Positions 36,742 through 45,874 of a DNA stretch of 64,000 nucleotides are shown here, piece after piece (within the stretch, counting starts at the first letter, position 1; the number at the start of each line of letters is the position of its first letter). The DNA is from an uncultured Clostridium sp. GTDB lineage: Bacteria > Bacillota > Clostridia > Clostridiales > Clostridiaceae. Location of the stretch: the NCBI GenBank assembly GCA_900547475.1, contig URGW01000014.1:1-64000 (forward strand). Direction: 5' to 3'. The notes below the pieces were generated by a model. The model did not search any database and was not told where the DNA came from. It saw nothing but the letters and a program-made list of their open reading frames with translations. Made by a program: the position numbers and the translations under genes.

Positions 36742-37388
36742 TGGTTAAAATAGCACCGTCTATATTATCAGCAGATTTTTCAAAATTAGGAGAGGAAGTA
36801 GAAAAGCTACATGATGCAGGAGCAGATTTCATTCATATTGATGTTATGGATGGAGAATTTGTACCTAATATTACATTTGGAATGCCCGTAATAAAGGCTA
36901 TAAGAGGAAAAACAGATAAAGTATTTGATGTACATTTAATGATAAATAATCCTCAAAGATATATTGATGAATTTATAGCAGCAGGAGCAGATATAATAAC
37001 TTTACATTATGAAGCAGAAAGACATTTAGATAGAGCTATACAATATATTAAATCAAAAGGTGTTAAGGCTGCAGTTGCGTTAAATCCAGCTACACCAACA
37101 ATTGTTTTAAAAGATATAATTGCAAGTTTGGACATGGTTTTAATAATGTCTGTGAATCCAGGATTTGGGGGACAGAAATTTATTTCATACTCACTAGATA
37201 AAATTAAAGAAGTTAAGGAAATGGCAATAAAGGCTAATAATCCTAATATTTTAATTCAAGTTGATGGTGGAGTAGATAAAAATAATGTTAAGGATGTTAT
37301 CCAAGCTGGTGCAAATGTTATAGTAGCAGGATCTGCTGTTTTTGGTGATGGAAATATAGCAGAAAATATAAAAGCTTTAAGAGGGTAG
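36741..37388 (+). CDS. rpe: Ribulose-phosphate 3-epimerase
   Basis: Pentose phosphate pathway enzyme interconverting ribulose 5-phosphate and xylulose 5-phosphate. The 215-residue TIM barrel has IAPSILSADFSKLGEEV, the metal-site residues in HIDVMDGEFVPNITFG and DVHLMI, and QVDGGVDKNNV. It is translationally coupled to rsgA (1-bp overlap); thiN starts 2 bp after it. Confidence 0.97.
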   Translation: MVKIAPSILSADFSKLGEEVEKLHDAGADFIHIDVMDGEFVPNITFGMPVIKAIRGKTDKVFDVHLMINNPQRYIDEFIAAGADIITLHYEAERHLDRAIQYIKSKGVKAAVALNPATPTIVLKDIIASLDMVLIMSVNPGFGGQKFISYSLDKIKEVKEMAIKANNPNILIQVDGGVDKNNVKDVIQAGANVIVAGSAVFGDGNIAENIKALRG

Positions 37389-37390
37389 TA

Positions 37391-38029
37391 ATGAATTGTT
37401 TAATAGTAGCTGGAGGGGTTAAGCCTAAAGATGAAATTATAAATTATTATTCAGAACAATGTGAATTAATAGTAGGAGTAGATAAAGGTTGTAACTATCT
37501 TTTTGAGGCTAAAGTAAAACCGAATTATATTGTGGGAGATTTTGATTCTTCTAATTTAGAGGTTATAGGTGAAATGGTTAGAGAAGGGGTTGTTAAATAT
37601 CAGTATCAATGTGAGAAAAACTTTACTGATTCTGAAGAGGCTTTTGAATTAGCAATTTCTAAGAATGCACAAAGAATTACTTTTTTAGGAGCTACAGGAC
37701 AAAGATTTGACCATACAATAGGCAACTTAGGTTTGTTATTAAAAGCTTTAAATTCAGGAATATATTCAGAAATAGTTGATGATAGAAATAAAATGTTTTT
37801 AATTAATAAAAATACTGTTGTTAAAAGAGATAATGAATATAAGTATATATCCTTTTTAGCATATAATAGTAGAGTAGAAGAATTTAGCATAAAAGGTGCT
37901 AAATATAATTTAGATAAATATACTTTAGAAATTGGAGATTCTAGAACTGTATCTAATGAATTCATAACAGAGGAAATAAGTTTGGAAATTTCTAATGGCA
38001 ATATTTTAGTTGTATACTCAAAGGATTAA
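37391..38029 (+). CDS. thiN: Thiamine pyrophosphokinase
   Basis: Converts thiamine to thiamine pyrophosphate. The 212-residue protein has VGVDKGCNYLFEAKVKPNY, IVGDFDSS (about 48-55), the acidic NFTDSEEAFELA (the usual KDxTD motif is replaced by NFTD) and GATGQRFDHTIGNLGLL. The rsgA-rpe-thiN order matches Bacillus. A terminator follows, then spoVM. Confidence 0.93.
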   Translation: MNCLIVAGGVKPKDEIINYYSEQCELIVGVDKGCNYLFEAKVKPNYIVGDFDSSNLEVIGEMVREGVVKYQYQCEKNFTDSEEAFELAISKNAQRITFLGATGQRFDHTIGNLGLLLKALNSGIYSEIVDDRNKMFLINKNTVVKRDNEYKYISFLAYNSRVEEFSIKGAKYNLDKYTLEIGDSRTVSNEFITEEISLEISNGNILVVYSKD

Positions 38030-38059
38030 AATAAAAAAATAAAAATTTAAAAAAATAAT

Positions 38060-38114
38060 CACCACTTAGCAGTTACTTGCATAATATGTATAGTAAGGAG
38101 TGGTGTTTTTATTT
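38060..38114 (+). terminator. Terminator after thiN
   Basis: CACCACT (38060-38066) pairs with AGTGGTG (38099-38105), followed by TTTTTATTTT. The loop is long (32 nt). Confidence 0.65.
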
Positions 38115-38174
38115 TAAATAAAATATTATATTTAAAATTATTTAGAGAATAGAAAATGAATGGGGGGATTAATT

Positions 38175-38246
38175 TTGAAAATAGTTGCTATTAAATTACC
38201 AAAATTTTTATCATCTATAATTAAATTTTTTACTAGAAAAAAATAA
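38175..38246 (+). CDS. spoVM: SpoVM, spore-surface curvature-sensing peptide
   Basis: A 23-codon gene starting with TTG, 7 nt after GGGGGG. The peptide MKIVAIKLPKFLSSIIKFF is followed by TRKK and a stop. It matches the amphipathic SpoVM of B. subtilis (26 residues) in the IKLPKFL core, including I6 and P9, which are known to contact SpoIVA. The position between thiN and rpmB equals the Bacillus locus. Its role is to recognise the convex forespore membrane and anchor SpoIVA. No clear promoter is seen; SigE control is expected from the family. The bidirectional terminator at 38322 probably ends it. Confidence 0.9.
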   Translation: MKIVAIKLPKFLSSIIKFFTRKK

Positions 38247-38321
38247 GTACATAGGAGAAAAATAGCAAATGCTATTAAGGATATTATGCCTTTTACTTGT
38301 ATATTATTAAAAGTTAATAAT

Positions 38322-38355
38322 AAAAAAAGCAATTGAATTAATCAATTGCTTTTTC
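38322..38355. terminator. Bidirectional terminator between spoVM and rpmB
   Basis: AAAAAGCAATTGA and TCAATTGCTTTTT form a symmetrical stem around a 5-nt loop. A run on one side and T run on the other serve transcripts from both strands. Confidence 0.88.
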
Positions 38356-38364
38356 TATTTGAAC

Positions 38365-38556
38365 TTATATTGCTCTTTCAACCTTACCAGATCTAAGGCA
38401 TCTTGTACAAACGTGAACAGTTTTTGGTGTTCCGTTAACTAAAGCCTTTACTCTCTTTATGTTAGGAGCCCAAGTTCTCTTAGATTGACGATGTGAGTGT
38501 GAGTATTGAGTTCCAGATACTACACCTTTATTACAAACTTCGCATCTTCTTGCCAC
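38365..38556 (-). CDS. rpmB: Ribosomal protein bL28
   Basis: A 63-residue protein of the large subunit. Zinc-binding C+ form: CEVC (5-8) and CTRC with residues KGVVSGTQYSHSHRQSKRTW between. It begins with GTG 8 nt after AGGAGGTG on the minus strand. It is a lone minus-strand gene between spoVM and the asp23-like gene; the three neighbours keep the Bacillus order. Confidence 0.97.
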   Translation of the reverse strand: MARRCEVCNKGVVSGTQYSHSHRQSKRTWAPNIKRVKALVNGTPKTVHVCTRCLRSGKVERAI

Positions 38557-38610
38557 TTGAAAACACCTCCTTATGTTTGAAGATAATTTCTCTTCAATAG
38601 GACAAAATAG

Positions 38611-38640
38611 ATTTTAACATAGTTCATATAAAAAATGCAA
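38611..38640 (-). promoter_or_regulatory. Probable SigA promoter of rpmB
   Basis: On the minus strand TTGCAT (38640-38635), 18 nt, TAAAAT (38616-38611), with a TG one base before the -10. Confidence 0.5.
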
Positions 38641-38711
38641 GGCTATTTCAAAAAAATATTAAAAAAAATTATGTTATATTATTAAATGGCTAATGAATAG
38701 GATAAATTTAC

Positions 38712-38740
38712 TTGAATTAATATATTAACTAATATACAAT
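38712..38740 (+). promoter_or_regulatory. SigA promoter of the asp23-fakA operon
   Basis: TTGAAT (38712-38717), 17 nt, TACAAT (38735-38740), 35 bp before the start codon. Confidence 0.6.
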
Positions 38741-38775
38741 AAACTATATGGAAAGATAAAAAAGGAGGATTTTCT

Positions 38776-39126
38776 ATGGTAGGATATTCAAATGACCTTG
38801 GAAGTATACATTACTCTGAAGAAGTATTAGGAAAGATAGTAGGATTATCAACAATGGAATGCTATGGTGTTGTTGGTATGGTTTCTAAAAATGCTACTGA
38901 AGGCCTATGGGAGTTAATGAGAATTGAGAATTTAAGTAAGGGTGTTAAATTAAAATTTAATGATGAAGATAAATTAATAATAGAATTATCAATAATGGTT
39001 GAATACGGAACTAAAATTTCTGTAATAGCTAATAATATAATTCAAAAGGTGCGTTATAGTGTTGAAAATTATACTGGACTAAAGGTAGCTTCAGTTACAG
39101 TTAATGTTCAAGCGGTAAGAGTCTAG
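38776..39126 (+). CDS. yloU: Asp23/Gls24 family envelope stress protein (YloU-like)
   Basis: A 116-residue protein of the Asp23 family: IHYSEEVLGKIVGLSTMECYGVVGM, split over its first strand and helix, and IELSIMVEYGTKISVIANNI and NYTGLKVASVTVNVQAV. Members associate with the membrane or envelope. It lies 11 bp before fakA, as yloU lies before yloV in Bacillus, suggesting a joint role in lipid metabolism. AGGAGG precedes the ATG. Confidence 0.92.
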   Translation: MVGYSNDLGSIHYSEEVLGKIVGLSTMECYGVVGMVSKNATEGLWELMRIENLSKGVKLKFNDEDKLIIELSIMVEYGTKISVIANNIIQKVRYSVENYTGLKVASVTVNVQAVRV

Positions 39127-39137
39127 GAGGTAACAGG

Positions 39138-40787
39138 ATGAAATATGACAGAATAAACGGCCATGATTTTTATAATATGGTTGTTAATGCTAGTAATAGA
39201 TTATTGGAGGAAAGTGATTTCGTTAATGCTTTAAATGTTTTTCCTGTGCCAGATGGAGATACAGGAACTAATATGTCTATGACTTTTAAGGCTGCTGTAA
39301 AAGAAATAGAGAACTTAAATTCAGAATCAATTGGAGAAACTTCAAAGAAATTAGCAAAAGGCGCTTTAATGGGAGCAAGAGGTAACTCGGGTGTTATCTT
39401 ATCTCAAATACTTAGAGGTATTTCTAAAGGATTAGAAGGAAAAATAAGTGTTGATAGCGTAGAATTTGCAAATGCTTTTGTAGAAGGAAGTAAGGCAGCC
39501 TACAAAGCAGTAATGAAACCAACAGAAGGGACTATACTTTCAGTTATTAGAGCTGCTTCAGAAGCTGCTGTAAAAAGCAAAAAAACTGATATAGTAGAAT
39601 TATTAAGTGAAATAGTAGTTGAATCAAAGGTAATGTTAGATAAAACTCCAGATCTTTTACCAGCACTTAAAAAGGCTAAGGTTGTAGATTCAGGTGGTAT
39701 GGGATTATATATCATATTACAAGGAATGTATGATGCATTAAAAGATGGAATAAAAGCAGAAATAAAAGATATATCTGCTAAAGCTTCAACAGGAGCAAGT
39801 GCTGAAGCTATAGAAGATATAGATATTAAATTTGGATACTGTACAGAATTTATAATATTAGGAGATGCTTCTAAAGCTAAAGCATTCCAAGATGAAATTG
39901 AGCCTCTTGGTGACTCTATGATTGTTGTTGGGTATGATGATGTAATAAAAGTACATATTCATACTAATGATCCAGGTTTAGTATTATCTAAAGCTGTAGC
40001 TGTTGGTGAATTATCTAAAATTAAAATAGATAATATGAGAGAAGAGCATAGAGAAGTTTTAATGTCAAAAGAAGAATATGCTAAGGGTCAAACTGAGGAA
40101 GCAGAAGAAGAAGAAGTAACAGTAGAAAAGAAGAAATATGCATTTGTTTCAGTAGCTATGGGAGAAGGAATAACTCATGTTCTTAAGGATTTAGGTGTTG
40201 ACTACGTAATTGAAGGTGGTCAGACAATGAACCCATCAACTCAAGATATGATGGAATGTATATCTAAATTAAATGCTGACCACATATTTATTTTACCTAA
40301 CAATAAGAATATAATTATGGCTGCTACTCAAGCTGCAGAAATATCTGATAAAGATGTTAGAGTTATACCAACTAAGAGTATTCCTCAAGGTATTACTTGT
40401 ATAACTATGTTTAATGCAGATCATGAAGTTGATGAAAATGAAGCTGCTTTAATGGAAGCATTAGAACTTGTTAAGACAGGCTCTGTAACTTATGCGGTTA
40501 GAGATACTGAAATGGATGGAATAGAAATTAAGGAAGGTAATATGCTTGGTCTTATTGAAGGAAAAATCAATAAGGTTGGAGAAGATTACTTCCAAGTGGC
40601 AGAAGAAGTTTTAGAATCTATGATCGATGAAGATAGTGAACTTATAACTATATTCTATGGTAAAGATGTAGATGAAAGTAAAATAGAAGAGTTTACAGAA
40701 AAATTAGAAGAAAAGTATGAAGATTGCGATGTTCAATTCTACAAAGGAGATCAACCTTTATACTACTTTATAATGGCTGTAGAATAA
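39138..40787 (+). CDS. fakA: Fatty acid kinase FakA (DAK1/DegV-like, YloV)
   Basis: ATP-dependent kinase that phosphorylates fatty acids bound to a FakB (DegV) partner, feeding PlsX/PlsY. The 549-residue protein has an N-terminal DhaL nucleotide domain with NVFPVPDGDTGTNMSMTF and MGARGNSGVILSQILRG, a middle DegV-binding-like domain, and a C-terminal domain ending near FYKGDQPLYYFIMAVE. An acidic linker (about 315-330) separates domains. No FakB gene is adjacent. Confidence 0.93.
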   Translation: MKYDRINGHDFYNMVVNASNRLLEESDFVNALNVFPVPDGDTGTNMSMTFKAAVKEIENLNSESIGETSKKLAKGALMGARGNSGVILSQILRGISKGLEGKISVDSVEFANAFVEGSKAAYKAVMKPTEGTILSVIRAASEAAVKSKKTDIVELLSEIVVESKVMLDKTPDLLPALKKAKVVDSGGMGLYIILQGMYDALKDGIKAEIKDISAKASTGASAEAIEDIDIKFGYCTEFIILGDASKAKAFQDEIEPLGDSMIVVGYDDVIKVHIHTNDPGLVLSKAVAVGELSKIKIDNMREEHREVLMSKEEYAKGQTEEAEEEEVTVEKKKYAFVSVAMGEGITHVLKDLGVDYVIEGGQTMNPSTQDMMECISKLNADHIFILPNNKNIIMAATQAAEISDKDVRVIPTKSIPQGITCITMFNADHEVDENEAALMEALELVKTGSVTYAVRDTEMDGIEIKEGNMLGLIEGKINKVGEDYFQVAEEVLESMIDEDSELITIFYGKDVDESKIEEFTEKLEEKYEDCDVQFYKGDQPLYYFIMAVE

Positions 40788-40798
40788 TTATTTTTAAT

Positions 40799-40837
40799 AG
40801 CACAAGAAAGTTAATTTCTTGTGCTTTATTTTTTTAT
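40799..40837 (+). terminator. Intrinsic terminator after fakA
   Basis: AGCACAAGAAA (40799-40809) and TTTCTTGTGCT (40815-40825) form a perfect 11-bp stem, then TTATTTTTTT. Confidence 0.93.
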
Positions 40838-40885
40838 GTAATATTATAAATTTATATTTATAATTTAAAGAGTAGGAGAAGTAAC

Positions 40886-42916
40886 ATGGATATATCACAA
40901 GATGTAAAATATCTAAAGGGTGTTGGACCTAAATTATTAGAAAAACTAAATAGATGTGGAATATTTACTGTTTTAGATTTACTTTTATATTTTCCAAGAG
41001 ATTATGAATTTTTAAGAAGTAATATTCCTTTTAATGAAATAGATGAAGAGGATAAACAAGTATTAACTTGTGTGTGTGTTGGTATAGATAGGGATGTTAG
41101 AACTAAAACAGGAAAAGTGTTAACTGCTATAAGATTTAATTATTTAGGAAATTTAGTGCTAGGTAAGTGGTTTAACCAAGGGTTTATAAAAAATACATTT
41201 AAAGTTGGGCAAAGTTATGACTTAATGGGAAAATTTAAAAGAGTTACTAATAGACTTGAGGTTATTAATCCTATAATAGGAGTTAAACTAGCTAAGGAGA
41301 ATGAAATAGTTCCTAAATATAGTTTAAAAGGGGATTTAACAGATAAAATTTTAATAAAACTTATAGGTAATTGTTTAGAACAAATAACTATAAAGGATAA
41401 TTTGCCGCAATACTTATTAGAAAAATATAAAATGACTAACTTAGATTTTGCTATAAAAAATATTCATTTTCCAACAGGGAGAAGAGAGCTTGAATTATCT
41501 ATAAATAGATTAAAGTTTCAAGAATTATTTACATATTCTATGAAATTATTGATGCTTAAAAAGAATCTAAGAACTAAAAATGGAATAGAGTTTAGGTTAG
41601 TAGAAGAATTAAAAGATTTAAAGGCTGCATTACCATATAGTTTAACAGATGCACAAACAAGAGTAGTAAGAGAAATTTTAAGAGATCAAAAAAGTCCGTG
41701 GCCAATGAATCGATTGGTTCAAGGGGATGTTGGAAGTGGAAAAACTGTAGTTGCACTAATTGCTATGTTCAATGTTATTAAAAATGGATATCAAGCAACT
41801 TTGATGGTTCCTACTGAAATATTAGCAAATCAACATTATTTAGAGGCTAAAAAGCTTCTAGAGCCTTTTAATATACATATTGAATTATTGACAGGAAGTA
41901 CATCTTTAAAGGAAAAGAGACGTATAAAGGAGCTTATTACTACAGAGAAGCCTGTAATAGTAATAGGAACTCATGCATTAATCCAAGAAGATGTAGATTT
42001 TAAGAATTTAGGATTAGTTATTACTGATGAACAACATAGGTTTGGAGTAGAGCAGAGAAGTAAGCTTATAAATAAAGGAAGACGTCCAGATGTTATGGTA
42101 ATGACAGCAACTCCGATTCCAAGAACTTTAGCATTATATGTATATTCAGATTTGGATATATCAGCTATTGATCAATTGCCTCCAGGAAGAAAACCTGTAG
42201 ATACAAGATTTTTTAATGAAAGTGAAAGATTTTCCGCTTATGATTTAGCCTTAGAGGAGATAGATAAAGGACGTCAAGTTTATATAGTATGTCCCCTTAT
42301 TGAAGAGGATGAGGATATGAAGCTAAATTCTGTTGAAAAATTATATAATGAATTAAGTGATGGGGCATTTAAAGGAATACCTATAGAAATTTTGCATGGA
42401 AAAATGAAGCCAAAAGAAAAAGATGAAATTATAAATAGATTTAAGAAAAATGAAACAAAGGCTATAATTTCAACTACTGTAATAGAGGTTGGGGTTAATG
42501 TTCCTAATGCATCTGTTATGATAATTGAAAATGCAGAAAGATTCGGTTTAGCACAGTTACATCAGTTAAGAGGAAGAGTTGGAAGAGGAAGTTATGAATC
42601 TTACTGTATATTAATTGCTAAAGCAAAAACTGAAAATACTAAAAAGAGAATGGAAATTATGACTACTTCAACTGATGGATTTTATATATCTGAAGAAGAT
42701 TTAAAGTTAAGAGGATCAGGTGAGATGTTTGGAAGGAGACAAAGCGGAGATGAAGAGTTTATTTTAGCAAATATATATGATGATATGAATATATTAAGAT
42801 GTGCAAAAAGTGAAGCAAAAATATTATTAGATTCAGATGAAGAAGAAAAAGTTAAGTTTTGTAGTGAAGTAAAAAATTCTTTAGAAAGATGGAGTAAATA
42901 TATTTGTTTTAATTAA
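40886..42916 (+). CDS. recG: ATP-dependent DNA helicase RecG
   Basis: Branch-migration helicase acting on stalled forks and Holliday junctions. The 676-residue protein has an N-terminal helix-hairpin YLKGVGPKLLEKL, an OB-fold wedge, helicase motif I GDVGSGKT (about 277-284), TDEQHRFGVEQR, TATPIPRTLAL, and RLRGRVGRG-type QLHQLRGRVGRGSYES. It stands alone between two terminator/promoter junctions. Confidence 0.97.
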   Translation: MDISQDVKYLKGVGPKLLEKLNRCGIFTVLDLLLYFPRDYEFLRSNIPFNEIDEEDKQVLTCVCVGIDRDVRTKTGKVLTAIRFNYLGNLVLGKWFNQGFIKNTFKVGQSYDLMGKFKRVTNRLEVINPIIGVKLAKENEIVPKYSLKGDLTDKILIKLIGNCLEQITIKDNLPQYLLEKYKMTNLDFAIKNIHFPTGRRELELSINRLKFQELFTYSMKLLMLKKNLRTKNGIEFRLVEELKDLKAALPYSLTDAQTRVVREILRDQKSPWPMNRLVQGDVGSGKTVVALIAMFNVIKNGYQATLMVPTEILANQHYLEAKKLLEPFNIHIELLTGSTSLKEKRRIKELITTEKPVIVIGTHALIQEDVDFKNLGLVITDEQHRFGVEQRSKLINKGRRPDVMVMTATPIPRTLALYVYSDLDISAIDQLPPGRKPVDTRFFNESERFSAYDLALEEIDKGRQVYIVCPLIEEDEDMKLNSVEKLYNELSDGAFKGIPIEILHGKMKPKEKDEIINRFKKNETKAIISTTVIEVGVNVPNASVMIIENAERFGLAQLHQLRGRVGRGSYESYCILIAKAKTENTKKRMEIMTTSTDGFYISEEDLKLRGSGEMFGRRQSGDEEFILANIYDDMNILRCAKSEAKILLDSDEEEKVKFCSEVKNSLERWSKYICFN

Positions 42917-42999
42917 GTGAATTTCAAAATTTTAATTTGGATAAATGAACTTACTCCTATTAATGAATAGCAAGTTTCATTATAAAAATAATAAAAAAA

Positions 43000-43028
43000 T
43001 TGTTAATAAATTAATTATATGTTAGAAT
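43000..43028 (+). promoter_or_regulatory. SigA promoter of rsmD-coaD
   Basis: TTGTTA (43000-43005), 17 nt, TAGAAT (43023-43028), preceded by an extended -10 TG. It lies 30 bp before rsmD. Confidence 0.6.
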
Positions 43029-43058
43029 TATAATGTTAATGACAAAGGAGGAAATTAA

Positions 43059-43616
43059 ATGAGGATTATAGCAGGAAAAGCAAGAGGACGTAAGTTAATA
43101 CCTCCAGCAACTATGGAAACTAGACCTACTTTAGATAGGGTTAAAGAAGCTATGTTTAGTACAATACAAAATTATTTATTAGATGCAGTAGTAATTGATG
43201 TATTTGCTGGAACAGGTAGTCTGGGGTTAGAAGCAGCAAGTAGAGGAGCTAAAGAAGTATATTTAGTTGATAAGAGCGCTGTAACTTTTCCTTTATTAAA
43301 AGAAAATATAAAAAATTTAAAATTCGAAGATTTTTGTTTTCCTTTAAATATGGATTCATATGAAGTTCTTAGAAATCTAGCTAAGAAAGGTAAGGTTATG
43401 GATGTTATTTTTATAGATCCACCTTATTGTAAAGAAATGATTCCGGAAGCAATTAAAATTATTAAGGAAAATAATATGTTATCAGAAGATGGTATAATAG
43501 TAACTAAAATAGATTCAATAGAAGAAATTTATGAGGGATATGAAGATATAAAGCTATTTAAAAGTAAAAAATATGGTAATACAACTGTTTGTTACTATAA
43601 ATATATAGGAGAATAA
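43059..43616 (+). CDS. rsmD: 16S rRNA (guanine-966-N2) methyltransferase RsmD
   Basis: SAM-dependent methyltransferase. The 185-residue protein begins MRIIAGKARGRKLIPP and has TRPTLDRVKEAMFS, the SAM loop DVFAGTGSLGLEAASRG and catalytic DPPY (about 125-128). It pairs with coaD 15 bp downstream, a widely conserved linkage. Confidence 0.95.
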   Translation: MRIIAGKARGRKLIPPATMETRPTLDRVKEAMFSTIQNYLLDAVVIDVFAGTGSLGLEAASRGAKEVYLVDKSAVTFPLLKENIKNLKFEDFCFPLNMDSYEVLRNLAKKGKVMDVIFIDPPYCKEMIPEAIKIIKENNMLSEDGIIVTKIDSIEEIYEGYEDIKLFKSKKYGNTTVCYYKYIGE

Positions 43617-43631
43617 CTTAGGGAGAAGATT

Positions 43632-44108
43632 ATGAGAGTTGCAATTTATCCAGGTAGCTTTGATCCTATTACTAATGGACATTTAGATATCATTACAAGA
43701 GGGTCAAAGATTTTTGATAAGCTTATAGTTGGTGTTTTAGTCAATATTGATAAGGTAGGATTATTTTCTATTGAAGAGAGAGTAGAGCTAATAAAAAGAG
43801 TGACATCACATTTAGAAAATGTCGAAGTTGTTAGTTTTAATGGGCTTTTAGTGGATTTGGCTAAAAAAAATAATGCAAAGGTAATATTAAAAGGATTAAG
43901 AGCTGTATCAGACTTTGAGTATGAGTTTCAAATGGCATTAATGAATTCACAGTTAGATTCAGAGGTTGAGACTTTGTTTATGACTACATCAGCAGTTAAT
44001 TCTTTTTTAAGTTCTTCATCAGTTAAGCAAGTTGCTAAATTTGGAGGAGATATTAAGGGGTTAGTTCCCGATGAAATAATTGATGATGTTATTAAAAAGA
44101 TTAAGTGA
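43632..44108 (+). CDS. coaD: Phosphopantetheine adenylyltransferase
   Basis: Penultimate step of coenzyme A synthesis. The 158-residue nucleotidyltransferase has the T/HxGH motif in PGSFDPITNGHLDII, KGLRAVSDFEYEFQMALMN, and the ISSTxxR-like region replaced by VNSFLSSSSVKQVAKFG. It complements coaBC at 24940. Confidence 0.96.
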   Translation: MRVAIYPGSFDPITNGHLDIITRGSKIFDKLIVGVLVNIDKVGLFSIEERVELIKRVTSHLENVEVVSFNGLLVDLAKKNNAKVILKGLRAVSDFEYEFQMALMNSQLDSEVETLFMTTSAVNSFLSSSSVKQVAKFGGDIKGLVPDEIIDDVIKKIK

Positions 44109-44129
44109 TAAAACATAGGGGAGGATATT

Positions 44130-44666
44130 TTGGAAAAAGTAGAATTGAATGTTATTGAATTGTTAGAGTATTTACAAGATATGGTGGAAAGTTCACCTAA
44201 AATGCCTATAACAGGAAAGACAATTATTGATAAAAAAGAGTTTAATGAAGTGATAGATCAAATAATTAATTATTTGCCAGATCAGTTTAAAAAAGCTCAA
44301 TGGGTTGTTAATGAAAAGGATAGAATTCTTAAAGAAGCTCAAAAAGAATTTGATAATGCTAAAAAAGAAACAGTTGAAATAATGAAACAAAATATTGAAA
44401 CTCATGATCTTGTTAGAGAAGCTAAGATGAGAGCAAGTGAAATAATAGCTCTAGCACAAAGAGATGCTAAAGCTATTAGAATAGGTTCTAGAGAATACTC
44501 AAATGAAATTTTAATGCAGTTAGATGTTGAAATAGAAAAACAAAAAGCGCAATTAATTAAGTCTATGCAAGAATCTTTTGAAAAAGTAGCAAAAGAAATA
44601 GATGCTAATTTAACTCAAACAGGAACAATAATTAAAGAAAATATAGCTGAATTAAGAACGATGTAA
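44130..44666 (+). CDS. Uncharacterised coiled-coil protein
   Basis: A 178-residue hydrophilic protein starting with TTG after GGGGAGG. Residues 1-60 include VIELLEYLQDMVESSPKMP, and about 65-178 form a long charged helix (KDRILKEAQKEFDNAKKE, then MRASEIIALAQRDAKAIR) like ATP synthase stalk or DivIVA-type coiled coils. Homologues next to coaD in clostridia are often labelled ATPase without evidence. Its last 15 bp overlap the 3' end of the convergent ylbJ. Confidence 0.7.
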   Translation: MEKVELNVIELLEYLQDMVESSPKMPITGKTIIDKKEFNEVIDQIINYLPDQFKKAQWVVNEKDRILKEAQKEFDNAKKETVEIMKQNIETHDLVREAKMRASEIIALAQRDAKAIRIGSREYSNEILMQLDVEIEKQKAQLIKSMQESFEKVAKEIDANLTQTGTIIKENIAELRTM

Positions 44667-45824
44667 TTTTTTTAATAACAAAATTATTAAGGTTCCTATT
44701 AGTAAAAATGATAGAGAAAATGAAATTATTAATGAAATATTGTAATTATCAATAGTAGTAGTGGATGTATAAGCTGTATATTTTAGTGAGAAAACACTGC
44801 TTATAATAAAAGTTATGCTGAAGCTTATTACTCCTTGGATAAACTTTATAAAGCTATATTTTGCTATAGAAATATCATATTTATAGACAAATGAGCTAAT
44901 TTGTGCTATTACTGATAACCCAGAAAAGGAACAAATAAAGCTTATTATGGCTAATTTAAATGGTAGTGTTAAAGGTAAAGTAGTTATAAGTTTACAGCCA
45001 TTAGTAAATTCAACACTACCTAAAAAGAGTCCATAAATTGAATATTTAGGAAGATTTAAAAATTCTTCTATGTTATAAAAAACAATGCTTATATAAGTAT
45101 TGTTTTTTATTATGCTTATAATTATGGAAAATAAAACTACAAAAGCACCTACTTGTAAAGTTGTATTAATTCCATTGTCTAAAGCTGATTTTAATGCAGA
45201 ACCAAAGTTCACATTGATATTATTTTTAGGTAGTTCTTTCCAAGTTAAGGAAGCTTTACTATCATTTATTGTTAAAATACCTACAATGATTGAAGACAAA
45301 TAATTACCAATAAGTAAAATAAAACCTAATCTTATATCACCTAACATTGTAGCTCCAATTGATCCTATTATAAACATAGGACTAGCGTTACTAGCTATAT
45401 TCAAAAGTCTTTCAAATTCGCTTCTATTTATGTAGCCTAAGGAGTAAAGATCACAGCAATATTTACAACCAAGAGGATAACCGCTTAAAAAGCTAGCTAC
45501 TATAGGGAATGAAGAAGATTTCGAAAGTTTAAGAGGCTTACAAAGAATTGGACCTAATATTTTTGAGTATAAGCCAACTCCGTCGTAAGAAATTAAAAGG
45601 TTACATATTACTGAAAATGGAAAAATAGTTGGAATAATTGTTTTTACAACTAGGTTTACTCCGATTAATGCAGCATCTATACAATTTTCTAAATTATATA
45701 CAAAAATAAAAATAAACCCAGTTATTAAAATACACATAAAATAATTTTGGTTTTTGTTGAAAAGTTTAAATAACAGTAACAGTAGAAAAAATATGATTAT
45801 TAATAAAAAAATAATACTATACAT
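44652..45824 (-). CDS. ylbJ: Sporulation integral membrane protein YlbJ
   Basis: A 390-residue membrane protein of the nucleoside-recognition (GATE) family. It has about ten hydrophobic segments and the conserved loop SFLSGYPLGCKYCCDLYSLG, plus NASPMFIIGSIGATMLGD. In B. subtilis the homologue is SigE-controlled and needed for spore cortex or heat-resistance functions. The minus-strand ATG at 45824 follows GGGAGGG; an ATG 15 bp upstream lies before that site. It ends 15 bp inside the convergent gene at 44130. Confidence 0.88.
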   Translation of the reverse strand: MYSIIFLLIIIFFLLLLLFKLFNKNQNYFMCILITGFIFIFVYNLENCIDAALIGVNLVVKTIIPTIFPFSVICNLLISYDGVGLYSKILGPILCKPLKLSKSSSFPIVASFLSGYPLGCKYCCDLYSLGYINRSEFERLLNIASNASPMFIIGSIGATMLGDIRLGFILLIGNYLSSIIVGILTINDSKASLTWKELPKNNINVNFGSALKSALDNGINTTLQVGAFVVLFSIIISIIKNNTYISIVFYNIEEFLNLPKYSIYGLFLGSVEFTNGCKLITTLPLTLPFKLAIISFICSFSGLSVIAQISSFVYKYDISIAKYSFIKFIQGVISFSITFIISSVFSLKYTAYTSTTTIDNYNISLIISFSLSFLLIGTLIILLLKKLHRS

Positions 45825-45874
45825 GGTAGTCCCTCCCATCTATAGTATTTATATGCGGTATACATAAGGTATTA

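Noticed and set aside
38138..38332. A 64-codon minus-strand frame opposite spoVM
   Set aside because: It has no ribosome site and overlaps the well-supported spoVM and the bidirectional terminator.
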